In this document: piece by piece, positions 5,820 through 14,112 of the stretch
Layout of the letters: the number at the start of each line of letters is the position of its first letter
How positions within the stretch are numbered: position 1 is the first letter of the stretch
Assembly (NCBI GenBank): GCA_035546355.1
Contig: DATKEH010000084.1
Coordinates: forward strand, 1 to 22,752
Source: DATKEH01 sp035546355
GTDB lineage: Bacteria > Acidobacteriota > Thermoanaerobaculia > Multivoradales > JAIOJS01
Direction: 5' to 3'
Length of the DNA: 22,752 nt
The notes under the pieces: model-generated
Databases searched by the model: none
Seen by the model: the letters and a program-made list of their open reading frames with translations, nothing else
Told to the model about the DNA's origin: nothing
Translations under genes and position numbers: made by a program

Positions 5820-7175
5820 GTGACGGCCGAGCGGCAGCGGCGGGATTGCGTGGTGGTGGGGGCCGGCATCACCGGCCTGACGGCGGCGTTCCATCTCGAG
5901 CGCGGCGGCTCGTCGGTGACGGTGCTGGAGGCGGCGGCCGACGTCGGCGGCGCCATGCGGACCTACCGCGAGGGGGACTGGCTGTGCGAGCTCGGCCCCA
6001 ACACCGTGCTCGAGAAGGAGCCGATGGTTGAGCTGCTCCACGCCGCTGGGCTCGACGACGCGGTGCTGGCGGCGAGACCGGCGGCGAAGAAGCGGTACCT
6101 GTGGAAGGGGGATCGCCTCGAGCCGATGCCCTCGGGCCCCGGCAGCTTGCTGACGACGCCGCTCTTCCCGCTGGCGGCCAAGCTCGCCCTGCTCAAGGAG
6201 CCCTGGGTTCGCCGCCCCGCCGACGGCCGCGAGGAGAGCATCGCCGAGTTCGTCCGGCGTCGGCTCGGCGCGACCTGGCTCGATTACGCCGTCGGCCCCT
6301 TCGTGTCCGGCGTCTACGCCGGCGACCCGGCCCGCCTGTCGGTGCGCTGGGCGGTACCCCGCATCGCCGCGCTCGAGGAGGAGCACGGCAGCCTGATCCG
6401 TGGCGCTCTGGCCAAGCGCAAGGGGCCGCAGCCGGGGGGGCGGATGATGACGCTGCACGAGGGCCTGGCGCAGCTGCCGCGGCACCTCGCCGGCCGCTGC
6501 GCCGACGTCCGCACCGCCACTCCGGCGCAGACCGTCTCCGCCGCCGGGGGCGGGGGCTTCACGGTGGGCACGCCGACCGGCGCGGTGGCTTGCCGGTCGC
6601 TGATCCTGGCGATCCCGGCGGATGCCACCGCGGCGCTGCTCTGCGACCTCGACGGGGAGTCGATCGACAGCATCGCCGCCGTTCCCCACGCGCCGGTGGT
6701 GGTGGTCTCCCTCGGCTACCGCCGCGAGGCGGTGTCGCATCCGCTCGACGGCTTCGGCTTCCTGGCGCCGAGGGTCGAGTCTCTGCGGATCCTGGGCTGC
6801 CTGTTCCCCTCCACCATGTTCCCCGGCCGGGCGCCCGACGGGCACGTGCTGCTCACGGCTTTCGCCGGCGGCAGGATGGATCCCGAGCTCGTCGCGGCGC
6901 CGGACGCGCAGGTGGATGCGGTGGTGCGCGACGACCTCGCACGCGCCCTCGGCGTGCGCGGAGAGCCGCTCTTCCGTCACCTCGCGCGGTGGCCGCGCGC
7001 CATACCGCAGTACGAGGTGGGGCACGGCAGGGTGGTCGAGGCGGTGCGGCGGCTCGAGCGCCGGCGCCCCGGCCTCTACGTGGCCGGCAGCTTCACCGGC
7101 GGAGTGTCGGTTCCCGACTGCGTCCAGCGCGGTGGTGAGGTGGCGGCGCGGGTCCTGGCCGCGGCGGTGGGGTGA
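5820..7175 (+). CDS. hemY: HemY-type FAD-dependent protoporphyrinogen/coproporphyrinogen oxidase
   Basis: The 451-residue flavoprotein starts with GTG at 5820, behind GAGGAGG. The N-terminal dinucleotide-binding motif GAGITGL lies at residues 14-20. The family's conserved N-terminal pattern GG.MRTYREGDWLCELGPNT follows, and the C-terminal FAD contact reads YVAGSFTGGVSVPDCV. Length is normal for the family. Known role: six-electron oxidation of protoporphyrinogen IX (or coproporphyrinogen III in the coproporphyrin branch), usually with oxygen as acceptor. Sequence inspection alone cannot separate these two substrates. Its place among cytochrome and cytochrome-maturation genes fits a role in supplying heme. 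It is divergent from the small cytochrome c and convergent with ccmE. Confidence 0.85.
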   Translation: MTAERQRRDCVVVGAGITGLTAAFHLERGGSSVTVLEAAADVGGAMRTYREGDWLCELGPNTVLEKEPMVELLHAAGLDDAVLAARPAAKKRYLWKGDRLEPMPSGPGSLLTTPLFPLAAKLALLKEPWVRRPADGREESIAEFVRRRLGATWLDYAVGPFVSGVYAGDPARLSVRWAVPRIAALEEEHGSLIRGALAKRKGPQPGGRMMTLHEGLAQLPRHLAGRCADVRTATPAQTVSAAGGGGFTVGTPTGAVACRSLILAIPADATAALLCDLDGESIDSIAAVPHAPVVVVSLGYRREAVSHPLDGFGFLAPRVESLRILGCLFPSTMFPGRAPDGHVLLTAFAGGRMDPELVAAPDAQVDAVVRDDLARALGVRGEPLFRHLARWPRAIPQYEVGHGRVVEAVRRLERRRPGLYVAGSFTGGVSVPDCVQRGGEVAARVLAAAVG

Positions 7176-7216
7176 GGCCCCGGCTCGGCGCGGACCCCGC
7201 GGTGGGGAGCCAGCGC

Positions 7217-7240
7217 GGGCCGGCGCGGAGGCCGGCCCAC
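7217..7240. repeat. Dispersed hairpin repeat, copy C
   Basis: GGGCCGGC-GCGGAG-GCCGGCCC has the same 8-bp stem and loop size as the copies near 3500 and 3590; the loop differs from theirs at two bases. It again lies between two converging genes (hemY-type and ccmE), which suggests a shared role at transcript ends. Confidence 0.65.
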
Positions 7241-7251
7241 CTGCATGGCAT

Positions 7252-7668
7252 CTACGTGGACGCCGAGTACTCCTTGACCTCGGCCTCCTCGACCCCCTGG
7301 TACTTGCTGGGGCACTTGACGAGGAGCTTGTCGGCCGCGAGCTCGCCGGCGCCGCCGTCCCAGCGGCCGATGGCGACGATGCTCACCGCCTCCTCGAAGT
7401 TCGCCGGCTTGAGGCCCTGGTAGCGCACCCGCAGCGTGTCGCCGCTGTCGGGCTCGTGCAGGGTGAAGAGCAGCGACTCCTCGGCGTCGCGGTACTGGCT
7501 GCTGCCCGCCACCAGCCCCCCCGCCACCTGCAGGTTGCGGTCGATCCGTCGCGCCTCGGCGAAGCTCACGTACGGGGTGAGCGTCTGCTTGAAGGACGAC
7601 ACCGCGAAGCCGGCGAAACCCACCAGCAGGAGAGTCCCGAAGGCGTAGAGGACGCGCTGTTTCTTCAT
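7252..7668 (-). CDS. ccmE: Cytochrome c maturation heme chaperone CcmE, CXXXY type
   Basis: The 138-residue protein has one N-terminal membrane anchor (about residues 6-25) followed by the periplasmic OB-fold of CcmE (TPYVSFAEA...VAGGLV...FTLHEPDSGDTLRVRYQG..P.NF.E). CcmE carries heme from the CcmABCD complex to the CcmFH lyase. In the canonical protein heme is bound covalently by a His in an HXXXY motif. Here the position reads C119-P-S-K-Y123, the CXXXY variant known from some Desulfovibrio and archaeal proteins. ATG at 7668 has GGAGA 5-6 bases upstream. It overlaps the ccmD stop by ATGA-type overlap, so the two are translationally coupled. With 41 c-heme motifs encoded nearby, a maturation gene here makes sense. 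ccmA, B, C, F and H are not in the window. Confidence 0.92.
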   Translation of the reverse strand: MKKQRVLYAFGTLLLVGFAGFAVSSFKQTLTPYVSFAEARRIDRNLQVAGGLVAGSSQYRDAEESLLFTLHEPDSGDTLRVRYQGLKPANFEEAVSIVAIGRWDGGAGELAADKLLVKCPSKYQGVEEAEVKEYSAST

Positions 7669-7778
7669 CGCTTCTCCAGGTCGGCGGTGCGGCGGCCGAG
7701 CCACAGCAGGTAGAGCCCGAAGCCGCCCCAGATGATCCCGTTCACCAGCAACACCCAACCCAGGCCGCCTTCTTCCAT
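7665..7778 (-). CDS. ccmD: CcmD-like small heme exporter membrane protein
   Basis: A 37-residue ORF has a single membrane helix (residues about 6-26, WVLLVNGIIWGGFGLYLLWL) and a charged C-terminal tail (GRRTADLEKR). This is the usual shape of CcmD, which stabilises the CcmABC-CcmE heme-handling complex. The start ATG (7776-7778) follows GAGGGT closely. It lies 10 bases after the upstream membrane-protein gene, and its stop codon overlaps the ccmE start. CcmD proteins are poorly conserved, so the call rests on size, topology and position directly before ccmE. Confidence 0.75.
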   Translation of the reverse strand: MEEGGLGWVLLVNGIIWGGFGLYLLWLGRRTADLEKR

Positions 7779-7788
7779 ACCCTCGACT

Positions 7789-9561
7789 CTAACCCATCGC
7801 CCCGGGGTCGCGCGGATCGAGTGCAACCTCCGGCCCCGTGCCCGGCCGCCGCCGCCGGCTCTCGCGCAGGATCCGCGGGGCGAGAATGAGCGTCAGGCCG
7901 TAGGCCGCGAGCGACAGCACCAGCGTCGCCGGGCGGCCGTGGAGGAAGTCCTCGAACGCCAGCTTGAGCGCGGCCAGCCAGAGCAGGGGGTGGACCAGAT
8001 GGCGGGCCTCGAACAGGCGCGGCAGCCGTGCCGCCCAGGCGAGCGCCACCGCCACGGCCCCCAGCACCAGGGTTCGCAGCACCGCCAGCGCCCCGGCGTC
8101 TCCCCCCGCCCCCGGTGCCGTCGCGGGGACGGCGTGGACGGCCGCCAGCAGCAGCGCGGCGCCGCTGCCGCACGCCAGCAGGGCGAGCAGCAGGAATCGC
8201 GACAGCTTGCTCGAGCGGCGCTCTGCCGGCGTCGCCGAGGGCTGCAACGCGAGGCAACCCGCGGCGGCGGCGAGGACCACGGCTGGCAGCCAAACCGGGT
8301 CGGGCCAGGAGTGATGGGCCGGGGCGCCGAAGGTCCAGCCGGCGATCCGCCACACGCCGCTGGCGGTGGCGGCGGCGACGGCGAACAGCGCCCCGTGCAG
8401 GCCCAGCGACGCGCGGCGAAAGGTGCGCCCCAACCCGGCGTTGGCCAGCGCCAGGGCCGCCCACGCCAGCGCCGGCGCCGGCAGCAGCAGCCCGGTCGCC
8501 GCCAGCGACAGGACCATGCCGAGGGCGCCGAAGTAGTGGAATCCCCGGCGACGGTCGCGGTCGATGCGGCGGAAGGCGACGCGATAGGCGGCCAGCGCCA
8601 GCAGGGCCGCCGCAATCCCCAGCGGCAGGGTGGCCCCGGAGAGGAGCCGGCTGGTCGCCACCGCTCCGCCGAGGCCGATCAGCAGGGCGGCGCCGGTCTG
8701 CGCGAGCACGAACCCATCCACCGGCTGCCGGAAGCGGGCGACGAGGACGGCGAAGGTGCCGCCGTAGATCACCGCCAGCGAGAGCTGCAGCGGCAGCGCC
8801 GTTTGCGGCGTCATGTCGCGGATGCCTGCGAGGGCGCCGAGGGTCACCACCAGCACCGCGGCGTCGGCCGCTGCGGCGGTGAGCCAGGAGAGCACGGGCC
8901 AGCCGCGGTGCCATCCCGCCCACGCCGTGGCGCCGCCGGCGGCCACCAGCACCGCCGCGAACGGCACCACCGCGCCGGTTCCGGCCATGGCGGCGAGCGA
9001 CGTCACCAGCCCACCCAGCACCGCCAGCCAGGCGAGGGCCCGCAGCCCGCGGCGCCAGCAGAGCGCCAGCAGCAGGAGCAGGTAGACGGCGAGCAGGGCG
9101 GCGCCACCGGCCGGCGGCAGCAGGCGGAAGTGCACCGTCGTCTCGAGCACCAGCGGGAACCCCAGCAGCACCGCCGCCACGCCGTGAGCCAGGGCGCTGC
9201 GCGGCCTGCCGCGGCCGGCGGCCCGCCAGGAGAGGGCGATCCAGAGGGCTGCGTAGGGGATGCCGAGGAGCAGCCCGAGGGGCGCCGGCACCGCCCCGGA
9301 TTCGGTCAGGGCGCGGAAGAAGTAGCCGCCGCCGAGGACCAACAGCGTGCGGCCGACGTACGCCAGCCCATCCACCGCCCCGGCGGGACGGCCGACGGCT
9401 GCCTCGCCCGTCGTCGCCGTCGGCTCGGCGGCGGGCTCCGCCGCCCCCAGGCGCCGCTCGAGGGCCGCCAGGCGAGCCTGCTGCTCGTCCACCCTGCGGG
9501 TCAGCGCCGCGACCTGTTCGGCGAGGGAGCCAGGACTCTCGGTCACCTGCTGAACCGTCAT
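7789..9561 (-). CDS. Large polytopic membrane protein of unknown function (DUF2339-like)
   Basis: The product has 590 residues. The N-terminus (about residues 10-45) is a predicted coiled coil (LAEQVAALTRRVDEQQARLAALERRLG), followed by an Ala/Pro/Glu-rich linker. The rest is an almost continuous series of hydrophobic helices, roughly 16-20 membrane spans separated by short Arg-rich loops. This arrangement is like that of DUF2339 membrane proteins, but I cannot confirm the family by eye and no function is known. It is the first gene of a probable three-gene transcript with ccmD and ccmE (10-base gap to ccmD), so an accessory role in cytochrome maturation is possible but unsupported by any motif. 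The ATG at 9561 lacks a clear Shine-Dalgarno. Confidence 0.7.
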   Translation of the reverse strand: MTVQQVTESPGSLAEQVAALTRRVDEQQARLAALERRLGAAEPAAEPTATTGEAAVGRPAGAVDGLAYVGRTLLVLGGGYFFRALTESGAVPAPLGLLLGIPYAALWIALSWRAAGRGRPRSALAHGVAAVLLGFPLVLETTVHFRLLPPAGGAALLAVYLLLLLALCWRRGLRALAWLAVLGGLVTSLAAMAGTGAVVPFAAVLVAAGGATAWAGWHRGWPVLSWLTAAAADAAVLVVTLGALAGIRDMTPQTALPLQLSLAVIYGGTFAVLVARFRQPVDGFVLAQTGAALLIGLGGAVATSRLLSGATLPLGIAAALLALAAYRVAFRRIDRDRRRGFHYFGALGMVLSLAATGLLLPAPALAWAALALANAGLGRTFRRASLGLHGALFAVAAATASGVWRIAGWTFGAPAHHSWPDPVWLPAVVLAAAAGCLALQPSATPAERRSSKLSRFLLLALLACGSGAALLLAAVHAVPATAPGAGGDAGALAVLRTLVLGAVAVALAWAARLPRLFEARHLVHPLLWLAALKLAFEDFLHGRPATLVLSLAAYGLTLILAPRILRESRRRRPGTGPEVALDPRDPGAMG

Positions 9562-9600
9562 GAAGGATGCAGTCTAGGCGCTGCCGTCGGGGCGGGCGCG

Positions 9601-9686
9601 ACCCCGTGGGGTGGGGCGGCGGTTCCGCCGGGGAGGCGCCTCGTCTGCCTGCCGGGGCGGCCGCGACCCACCCCGTGGGGTATGGG
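9601..9686. promoter_or_regulatory. Paired palindromes upstream of the Rieske/cytochrome b operon
   Basis: The 12-mer ACCCCGTGGGGT occurs twice, at 9601-9612 and 9670-9681, start to start 69 bases apart. The second copy extends to CCCACCCC-GT-GGGG-TA-TGGG (9667-9686). Both lie in the 205-base gap between divergent genes. They are candidate operators for the Rieske operon or the ccm transcript; no regulator is identified. Confidence 0.35.
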
Positions 9687-9766
9687 ATGATGAAGCGGCG
9701 CCGTGGAACCCTGTGCCCACCGAGACCTCTGACCGGCGGTCGGCGGCCGCCGAGGAGCGAGGAGCC

Positions 9767-10219
9767 GTGGTCGACCGAACCCGACGCCGCTTCGTCAACT
9801 GGTTCCTGGGAACCACCGTCGGCGGCCTGACGGCCGCGGTGGTCTATCCGGTCTTCCGTTTCGTCAGTCCCCCCGACGTACCCGAGGCCACCACCCACCA
9901 GGTGGAGGTGGGGTCGATCAACGACCCGGAGCTGCTGGAGAAGGGGTACAAGATCGTCCGTTTCGGCAACGAGCCGGTGATCGTGCTCAAGGCGGCGGAG
10001 AACGACTACCGCGCCTTCGCCGCCACCTGCACCCACCTCGACTGCATCGTCGAGTACCGCCAGAACGACCGGGTCATCTGGTGCAATTGCCACGACGGGC
10101 AGTACGACCTGACCGGGCGCAACGTCGCCGGGCCGCCGCCGCGGCCGTTGGAGTCCTTCAAGGTGCACCTGGTGCAGAAGAGCGGTGAGGCGCCCGCGCT
10201 GGTGGTGGAGAGGGCCTGA
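9767..10219 (+). CDS. qcrA: Rieske [2Fe-2S] subunit of a bc-type quinol oxidising complex
   Basis: The protein has 150 residues. The N-terminus (TRRRFVNWFLGTTVGG) has a twin-arginine-like motif and a single membrane anchor, as is normal for Rieske proteins. The cluster-binding boxes are CTHLDC (C88, H90, C93) and CNCHDG (C106, C108, H109), which give the two Cys and two His iron ligands plus the disulfide pair. The usual box II is CPCHGS, so Asn and Asp replace Pro and Gly. I chose GTG 9767, which has GAGGAG about 9 bases upstream; an in-frame GTG at 9713 would add 18 residues. Its stop shares one base with the cytochrome b start, so the genes are an operon. It transfers one electron from quinol toward the periplasmic multiheme partner. 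Confidence 0.88.
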   Translation: MVDRTRRRFVNWFLGTTVGGLTAAVVYPVFRFVSPPDVPEATTHQVEVGSINDPELLEKGYKIVRFGNEPVIVLKAAENDYRAFAATCTHLDCIVEYRQNDRVIWCNCHDGQYDLTGRNVAGPPPRPLESFKVHLVQKSGEAPALVVERA

Positions 10220-11376
10220 TGGCGCGAACGCAGCAGGTCGCGGCCTGGCTCGACGACCGGCTCAAGCTGTCGTGGGCCCGCGACAAGCTGGCGGCGAAGA
10301 GGGTGCCGGCGCACCGCTATTCGGTCTTCTACTACCTCGGCGGCATGACGCTCTTCTTCTTCGTCGTGCAGGTCGTCACCGGCATCCTGCTGATGCTCTA
10401 CTACCGCCCTTCGGCGGACCAGGCCTTCGAGTCGGTGGAGTTCATCATGACCACCGTGCCCTTCGGCTGGCTGGTGCGCTCGCTGCACTCCTGGGCGGCC
10501 AACCTGATGGTCTTCTTCGCCATCGTGCACATGGCCTCGGTGTTCTTCCTCAAGGCCTACCGGCCGCCGCGGGAGATCACCTGGATCACCGGCGTGCTGC
10601 TGCTCTTCCTCCTCTTCGGCTTCGGTTTCTCGGGTTACCTCCTGCCCTGGAACCAGCTGGCGTTCTTCGCCACCAAGGTGGGGACCGACATGGCCGGCGT
10701 GGTGCCGCTGATCGGCGAGTGGATGCTGCGCTTCCTGCGCGGCGGCGAGCGGGTGACCGGCGGCACCCTGTCGCGCTTCTACGGCTGGCACGTCGCCATC
10801 CTCCCCGCCCTGACCGGGCTGCTCCTCGGCCTGCACCTGCTGCTGGTGCAGATGCACGGCATGAGCGTGCCGCCGCAGGCTGAGGAGGAGGCGCGGCAGC
10901 GGCGGCCGATGCGGTTCTTCCCCCACTACGCGCTGCGCGATCTGCTCGGCTGGCTGCTCGCCCTCGCCGTGCTGGCCACCCTGGCGGCGCTGTTCCCCTG
11001 GGAGCTGGGGGAGAAGGCCGACCCCTTCGCGCCGGCCTACAAGGACATCAAGCCCGAGTGGTACTTCATGTTCCTGTTCCAGACCCTGAAGCTGGTGCCC
11101 GGTGGGGAGGTGGCCGGGATCGAGTACGAGGCGATCCCCATCCTGCTCTCCGGGGTGGCTGCGGTGCTCGTCCTGCTGGTGCCCTTCTTCGATCGCGGCG
11201 ACCGTCCGGGCCGCGGCCGCCTGCTGACCTGGGTCGGGGTGGTGGTGTTGCTCTACGCGGTGGCGATGACGGCCTGGGGCTACCACTCCTGGGTGCCGGT
11301 GTGGGTGGTGGTGGGATCGGCGGCGCTGCTGGCGATCCTGGCGGCGGTCACTCGCCCGCTGGAGACCCGGCGATGA
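10219..11376 (+). CDS. qcrB: Cytochrome b subunit (b6 and subunit IV in one chain)
   Basis: This 385-residue membrane protein has about eight helices. Heme-b histidines are H90/H104 and H191/H206. The second pair is separated by 14 residues, which is the cytochrome b6 spacing; mitochondrial-type cytochrome b has 13. The quinol-site signature PEWY is at residues 279-282. The b6 Cys that binds heme c-i is replaced: the FYCLGG-like site reads FYYLGG (Y39). The N-terminal four-helix part and the C-terminal subunit IV-like part are continuous, as in several bacterial and Geobacter-type complexes. It overlaps the Rieske gene by one base and the following multiheme gene by four, so the three proteins are very likely one complex. 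Confidence 0.9.
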   Translation: MARTQQVAAWLDDRLKLSWARDKLAAKRVPAHRYSVFYYLGGMTLFFFVVQVVTGILLMLYYRPSADQAFESVEFIMTTVPFGWLVRSLHSWAANLMVFFAIVHMASVFFLKAYRPPREITWITGVLLLFLLFGFGFSGYLLPWNQLAFFATKVGTDMAGVVPLIGEWMLRFLRGGERVTGGTLSRFYGWHVAILPALTGLLLGLHLLLVQMHGMSVPPQAEEEARQRRPMRFFPHYALRDLLGWLLALAVLATLAALFPWELGEKADPFAPAYKDIKPEWYFMFLFQTLKLVPGGEVAGIEYEAIPILLSGVAAVLVLLVPFFDRGDRPGRGRLLTWVGVVVLLYAVAMTAWGYHSWVPVWVVVGSAALLAILAAVTRPLETRR

Positions 11377-13115
11377 GGCGCCGCGTCCTCGTCTGCCTGC
11401 TGGTGGCGGCGGGCTGCGCCGGGTGGGCGGCGGCGGCCGGAGCCCAGGAGACTACGGCGAGGGTCACCTCATGCACGGCGTGCCACGGCGACGCCGACAT
11501 GCTCGGCGAGGAGGGCGCGGCGATGGTGCGGGGCGTGTCGGCCGGAGTGCACGGGCAAGCCGGGCTCTCCTGCCACGATTGCCACGGCGGCAACCCCGAC
11601 GCGCGGCTGGCCGACGACCCCGATGCCGCCATGGACCCGGGCTTCGCCGCCAACCCCTATCGCGGGGTGCCGGCGCGGCAGGAGATCCCCGAGCTCTGTG
11701 GCGGCTGCCACTCCGATCCCACCTTCATGCGGCGGTTCCGCCCCGACATCCGGGTCGACCAGGTCCGCGAGTACTGGACCAGCCACCACGGCATGGCGCT
11801 GGCCGCCGGCGACACCAGGGTGGCGACCTGCGTCGACTGCCACGGGGTGCACGGCATCCTCGGTTCGGGGAATCCCGAGTCGCCGGTCTACCCCAGCGCG
11901 GTCGCCGAGACCTGCCGCAAGTGCCACAGCGACGAGCAGCGGATGGCCGGCTACACCCTGGCCAACGGGCAGCCGTTGCCCACCGACCAGTACGCCGCCT
12001 GGCAGCGCAGCGTGCACGCCCGGTCGCTGCTCGAGCGCGGCGACCTCTCGGCACCCACCTGCAACGATTGCCACGGCAACCACGGCGCGACGCCTCCCGG
12101 CGTCGACTCGATCACCTTCGTCTGCGGCCAGTGCCATGGCCGGGAGGCCGGGCTCTTCCGCGCCAGCTCCAAGCAGGACGGGTTCGAGGAGCACAACGAG
12201 ATGCTGGCGGGGGGCGTGGGATGCGCCGACTGCCACGACGCGGCGGAGCCCCAGGCGGCAGTGACCCGCGTCGACCACTTCGGCGAGTGCACTTCGTGCC
12301 ACGGCAACCATGCGGTGGTGCGACCCACCCTGGCGATGTTCGGACCGCTGCCGGCAGTGCCCTGCGCCTTCTGCCACGAGCCGGTGGGCGGCGCGGCGGC
12401 GGTCCCCGAGCCGGAGGAGGCCCGCCGTCACTACCACCAGGTGAAGGAGTTGCTGGTCGCCGAGGCGCGGCAGGCCGGCCTGGAGGGCGAGGCGCTGTTC
12501 GACAGCCTGGTGCACAAGGCCCGGGAGCTGCCCTTCCACACCCGGGAAGGCGAGGACGGCCGCGAGCTCAAGGAAGAGTTCGCCCGCCTCTTCGACAAGC
12601 TCCGTCTCGGCACCACCTACTTCACCTACGTCGATCCCGATGGCGGGCGCGAGGTGCGCCAGGCGCTGGTACGCTGCACCGATTGCCACGGCCCGGAGGC
12701 CGCGATGGCCGAGTCCCCGGTCGGTCATGCGACCTCCCGCCGCATGCTGGAGCGTCTGTGGGAGCTCGCGGGGCTGACCGCTCGCGCCGAGCGGATCGTC
12801 CTCGAGGCGCGGCGCGGGGGGGTCGAGACCCGGGCGGCGCACGAGGCCGTGGACCGCGCCGTCGACTCGCAGATCGAGCTCCAGGTGCTGGTGCACACCT
12901 TCTCCGCCGCCGAGGACAGCGCCTTCGTCGAGAAGCACGCCGAGGGGCTGGAGCACGCCCAGGCGGCGCTGCGCCTCGGCCAGGAGGCGCGCGACGAGCT
13001 GGCGTTCCGCCGCCGCGGCCTGGCCGCCTCGCTGGGCATCATCCTGCTGGTGCTGGTGGCGCTGGCGCTGAAGATCCGCCAGCTCACCCTGGAGGAACGC
13101 GAGCTTCAGGGGTGA
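11373..13115 (+). CDS. Membrane-anchored 11-heme cytochrome c replacing cytochrome c1/f
   Basis: The protein has 580 residues. The signal peptide (hydrophobic core to about residue 22, ending AGAQ) is followed by eleven CXXCH motifs between residues 34 and 439. Ten of these fall in the first 340 residues. A helical segment of roughly 100 residues, rich in Glu and Arg, separates motifs 10 and 11. A C-terminal membrane helix (about 550-572) ends in a short basic tail, so the heme domain is periplasmic and anchored. The start overlaps the cytochrome b stop (ATGA), implying tight coupling. Its place in the operon is that of cytochrome c1 or f, and it probably takes electrons from the Rieske protein. 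Multiheme cytochromes in this position are known from other metal-reducing bacteria. The partner beyond it is not identified. Confidence 0.85.
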   Translation: MRRRVLVCLLVAAGCAGWAAAAGAQETTARVTSCTACHGDADMLGEEGAAMVRGVSAGVHGQAGLSCHDCHGGNPDARLADDPDAAMDPGFAANPYRGVPARQEIPELCGGCHSDPTFMRRFRPDIRVDQVREYWTSHHGMALAAGDTRVATCVDCHGVHGILGSGNPESPVYPSAVAETCRKCHSDEQRMAGYTLANGQPLPTDQYAAWQRSVHARSLLERGDLSAPTCNDCHGNHGATPPGVDSITFVCGQCHGREAGLFRASSKQDGFEEHNEMLAGGVGCADCHDAAEPQAAVTRVDHFGECTSCHGNHAVVRPTLAMFGPLPAVPCAFCHEPVGGAAAVPEPEEARRHYHQVKELLVAEARQAGLEGEALFDSLVHKARELPFHTREGEDGRELKEEFARLFDKLRLGTTYFTYVDPDGGREVRQALVRCTDCHGPEAAMAESPVGHATSRRMLERLWELAGLTARAERIVLEARRGGVETRAAHEAVDRAVDSQIELQVLVHTFSAAEDSAFVEKHAEGLEHAQAALRLGQEARDELAFRRRGLAASLGIILLVLVALALKIRQLTLEERELQG

Positions 13116-13135
13116 GGAACCGGCCCCGGCGGACC

Positions 13136-14041
13136 CTACACCGCCGGGACGAACCACACCGCGCAGCTGGCGCGGTGCAGCACGTCCTTGGCGGTGTCGT
13201 GGGTGAAGACGTGTCGCAGCAGGTCGGGCGCGTGCTCCCCCATGACGATGAAGCGCGCCCCCAGCCTCTGGGCGAAGGCGAGGATGGCGTCGCCCGGCGA
13301 GCCGGTCTCGACGTGGGTGGTGGCCTGTTCGCGCAGCTCCTCCGGCACCAGGCCGGCGAGCTTCTGCTGGGCGATCTCGGCCGCCGCGCTCGGGCGCGTC
13401 GCGCCGTCGCCTCCCGTCTCGGCGGCCTCCGCCGCCGAAGCCTTGCGGCCGGAGATCACGTGCAGCAGGTGGATGCGCAGCGGCAGCTGGCGCGCCAGCT
13501 CGAAGGCGTAGTCGACGGCTGTCAGCGACGGCAGCGTCAAGTCGGTCGGCACCACGACGTCGATCAGCGCTCCCTCCGCCGCTTGCAACTCCAGCTGGCA
13601 GCAGGAGCCGTTGGCCGCCCGCAGGGCGAGGACGGGGCATGGGGCGTCGACCAGCAGGCGCTCGGCGACCGAGGTGTGATCGTCGCTGGTCTGGCCACGC
13701 GTCGCCACTACCAGCAGGTCGGCTGGCAGCTGGCGGGCGAGGAACAGCAGGGACGGCACCACCAGGCCGCGGCTGATCTTCGCCTCGACCGCCAGGGCCG
13801 GGGAGAGATGGCGGGTGATGTCCGCCATCCGCGCCTCGGCCACCGGGCGCTGTCCCTGGGCGGCGACATGGGTCTCGTCCCAGTCCCAGGCTCGGGACAA
13901 ACCGAGCGGCGCGGTGTCCTCGTTGTGGTGCAGGACCAGACGCGCGCCGAACGTCGTGCAAACCTCCGCCGCCGTGGCGACCTCCTGGTCGGTACCGGTC
14001 GAGAAGTCCACGGGTGAGAGGACGGTCTTGATCGCGAACAT
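13136..14041 (-). CDS. Tandem universal stress protein (two Usp domains)
   Basis: The protein has 301 residues. Domain 1 (about residues 1-148) starts with FAIKTVLSPVDFS and ends DAPCPVLAL. Domain 2 (about 160-301) starts with LIDVVVPTDLTLPS and ends HRASCAVWFVP. These are the usual first and last strands of UspA folds. The nucleotide-binding loop normally written GXXGX9G(S/T) is degenerate in both halves (TRGQTSDDH and MGEHAPDLL). Binding of ATP is therefore doubtful, and it may be of the non-ATP type. ATG 14041 has AGGAGG 6 bases upstream. It is divergent from the aminotransferase gene and convergent with the multiheme operon. Family role: survival under stress or growth arrest; the specific role is unknown. 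Confidence 0.85.
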   Translation of the reverse strand: MFAIKTVLSPVDFSTGTDQEVATAAEVCTTFGARLVLHHNEDTAPLGLSRAWDWDETHVAAQGQRPVAEARMADITRHLSPALAVEAKISRGLVVPSLLFLARQLPADLLVVATRGQTSDDHTSVAERLLVDAPCPVLALRAANGSCCQLELQAAEGALIDVVVPTDLTLPSLTAVDYAFELARQLPLRIHLLHVISGRKASAAEAAETGGDGATRPSAAAEIAQQKLAGLVPEELREQATTHVETGSPGDAILAFAQRLGARFIVMGEHAPDLLRHVFTHDTAKDVLHRASCAVWFVPAV

Positions 14042-14112
14042 CGCTGCCTCCTGGGCCGGGCCCTGTTGCTTCCGATGGTGCCCGACGGAATGCGGCAAGG
14101 AAACGCGCCGGC

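Noticed and set aside
7742..10168. 808-codon minus-strand frame spanning the membrane protein and the Rieske gene
   Set aside because: It runs antisense to the Rieske motifs and in another frame of the polytopic protein, with no recognisable domains.
11388..11417. Lipoprotein signal in the 11-heme protein (Cys near residue 15)
   Set aside because: The sequence before the Cys (VAAG) lacks the usual Leu at -3; a standard signal peptidase I site (AGAQ) follows, and the protein has a C-terminal membrane anchor.
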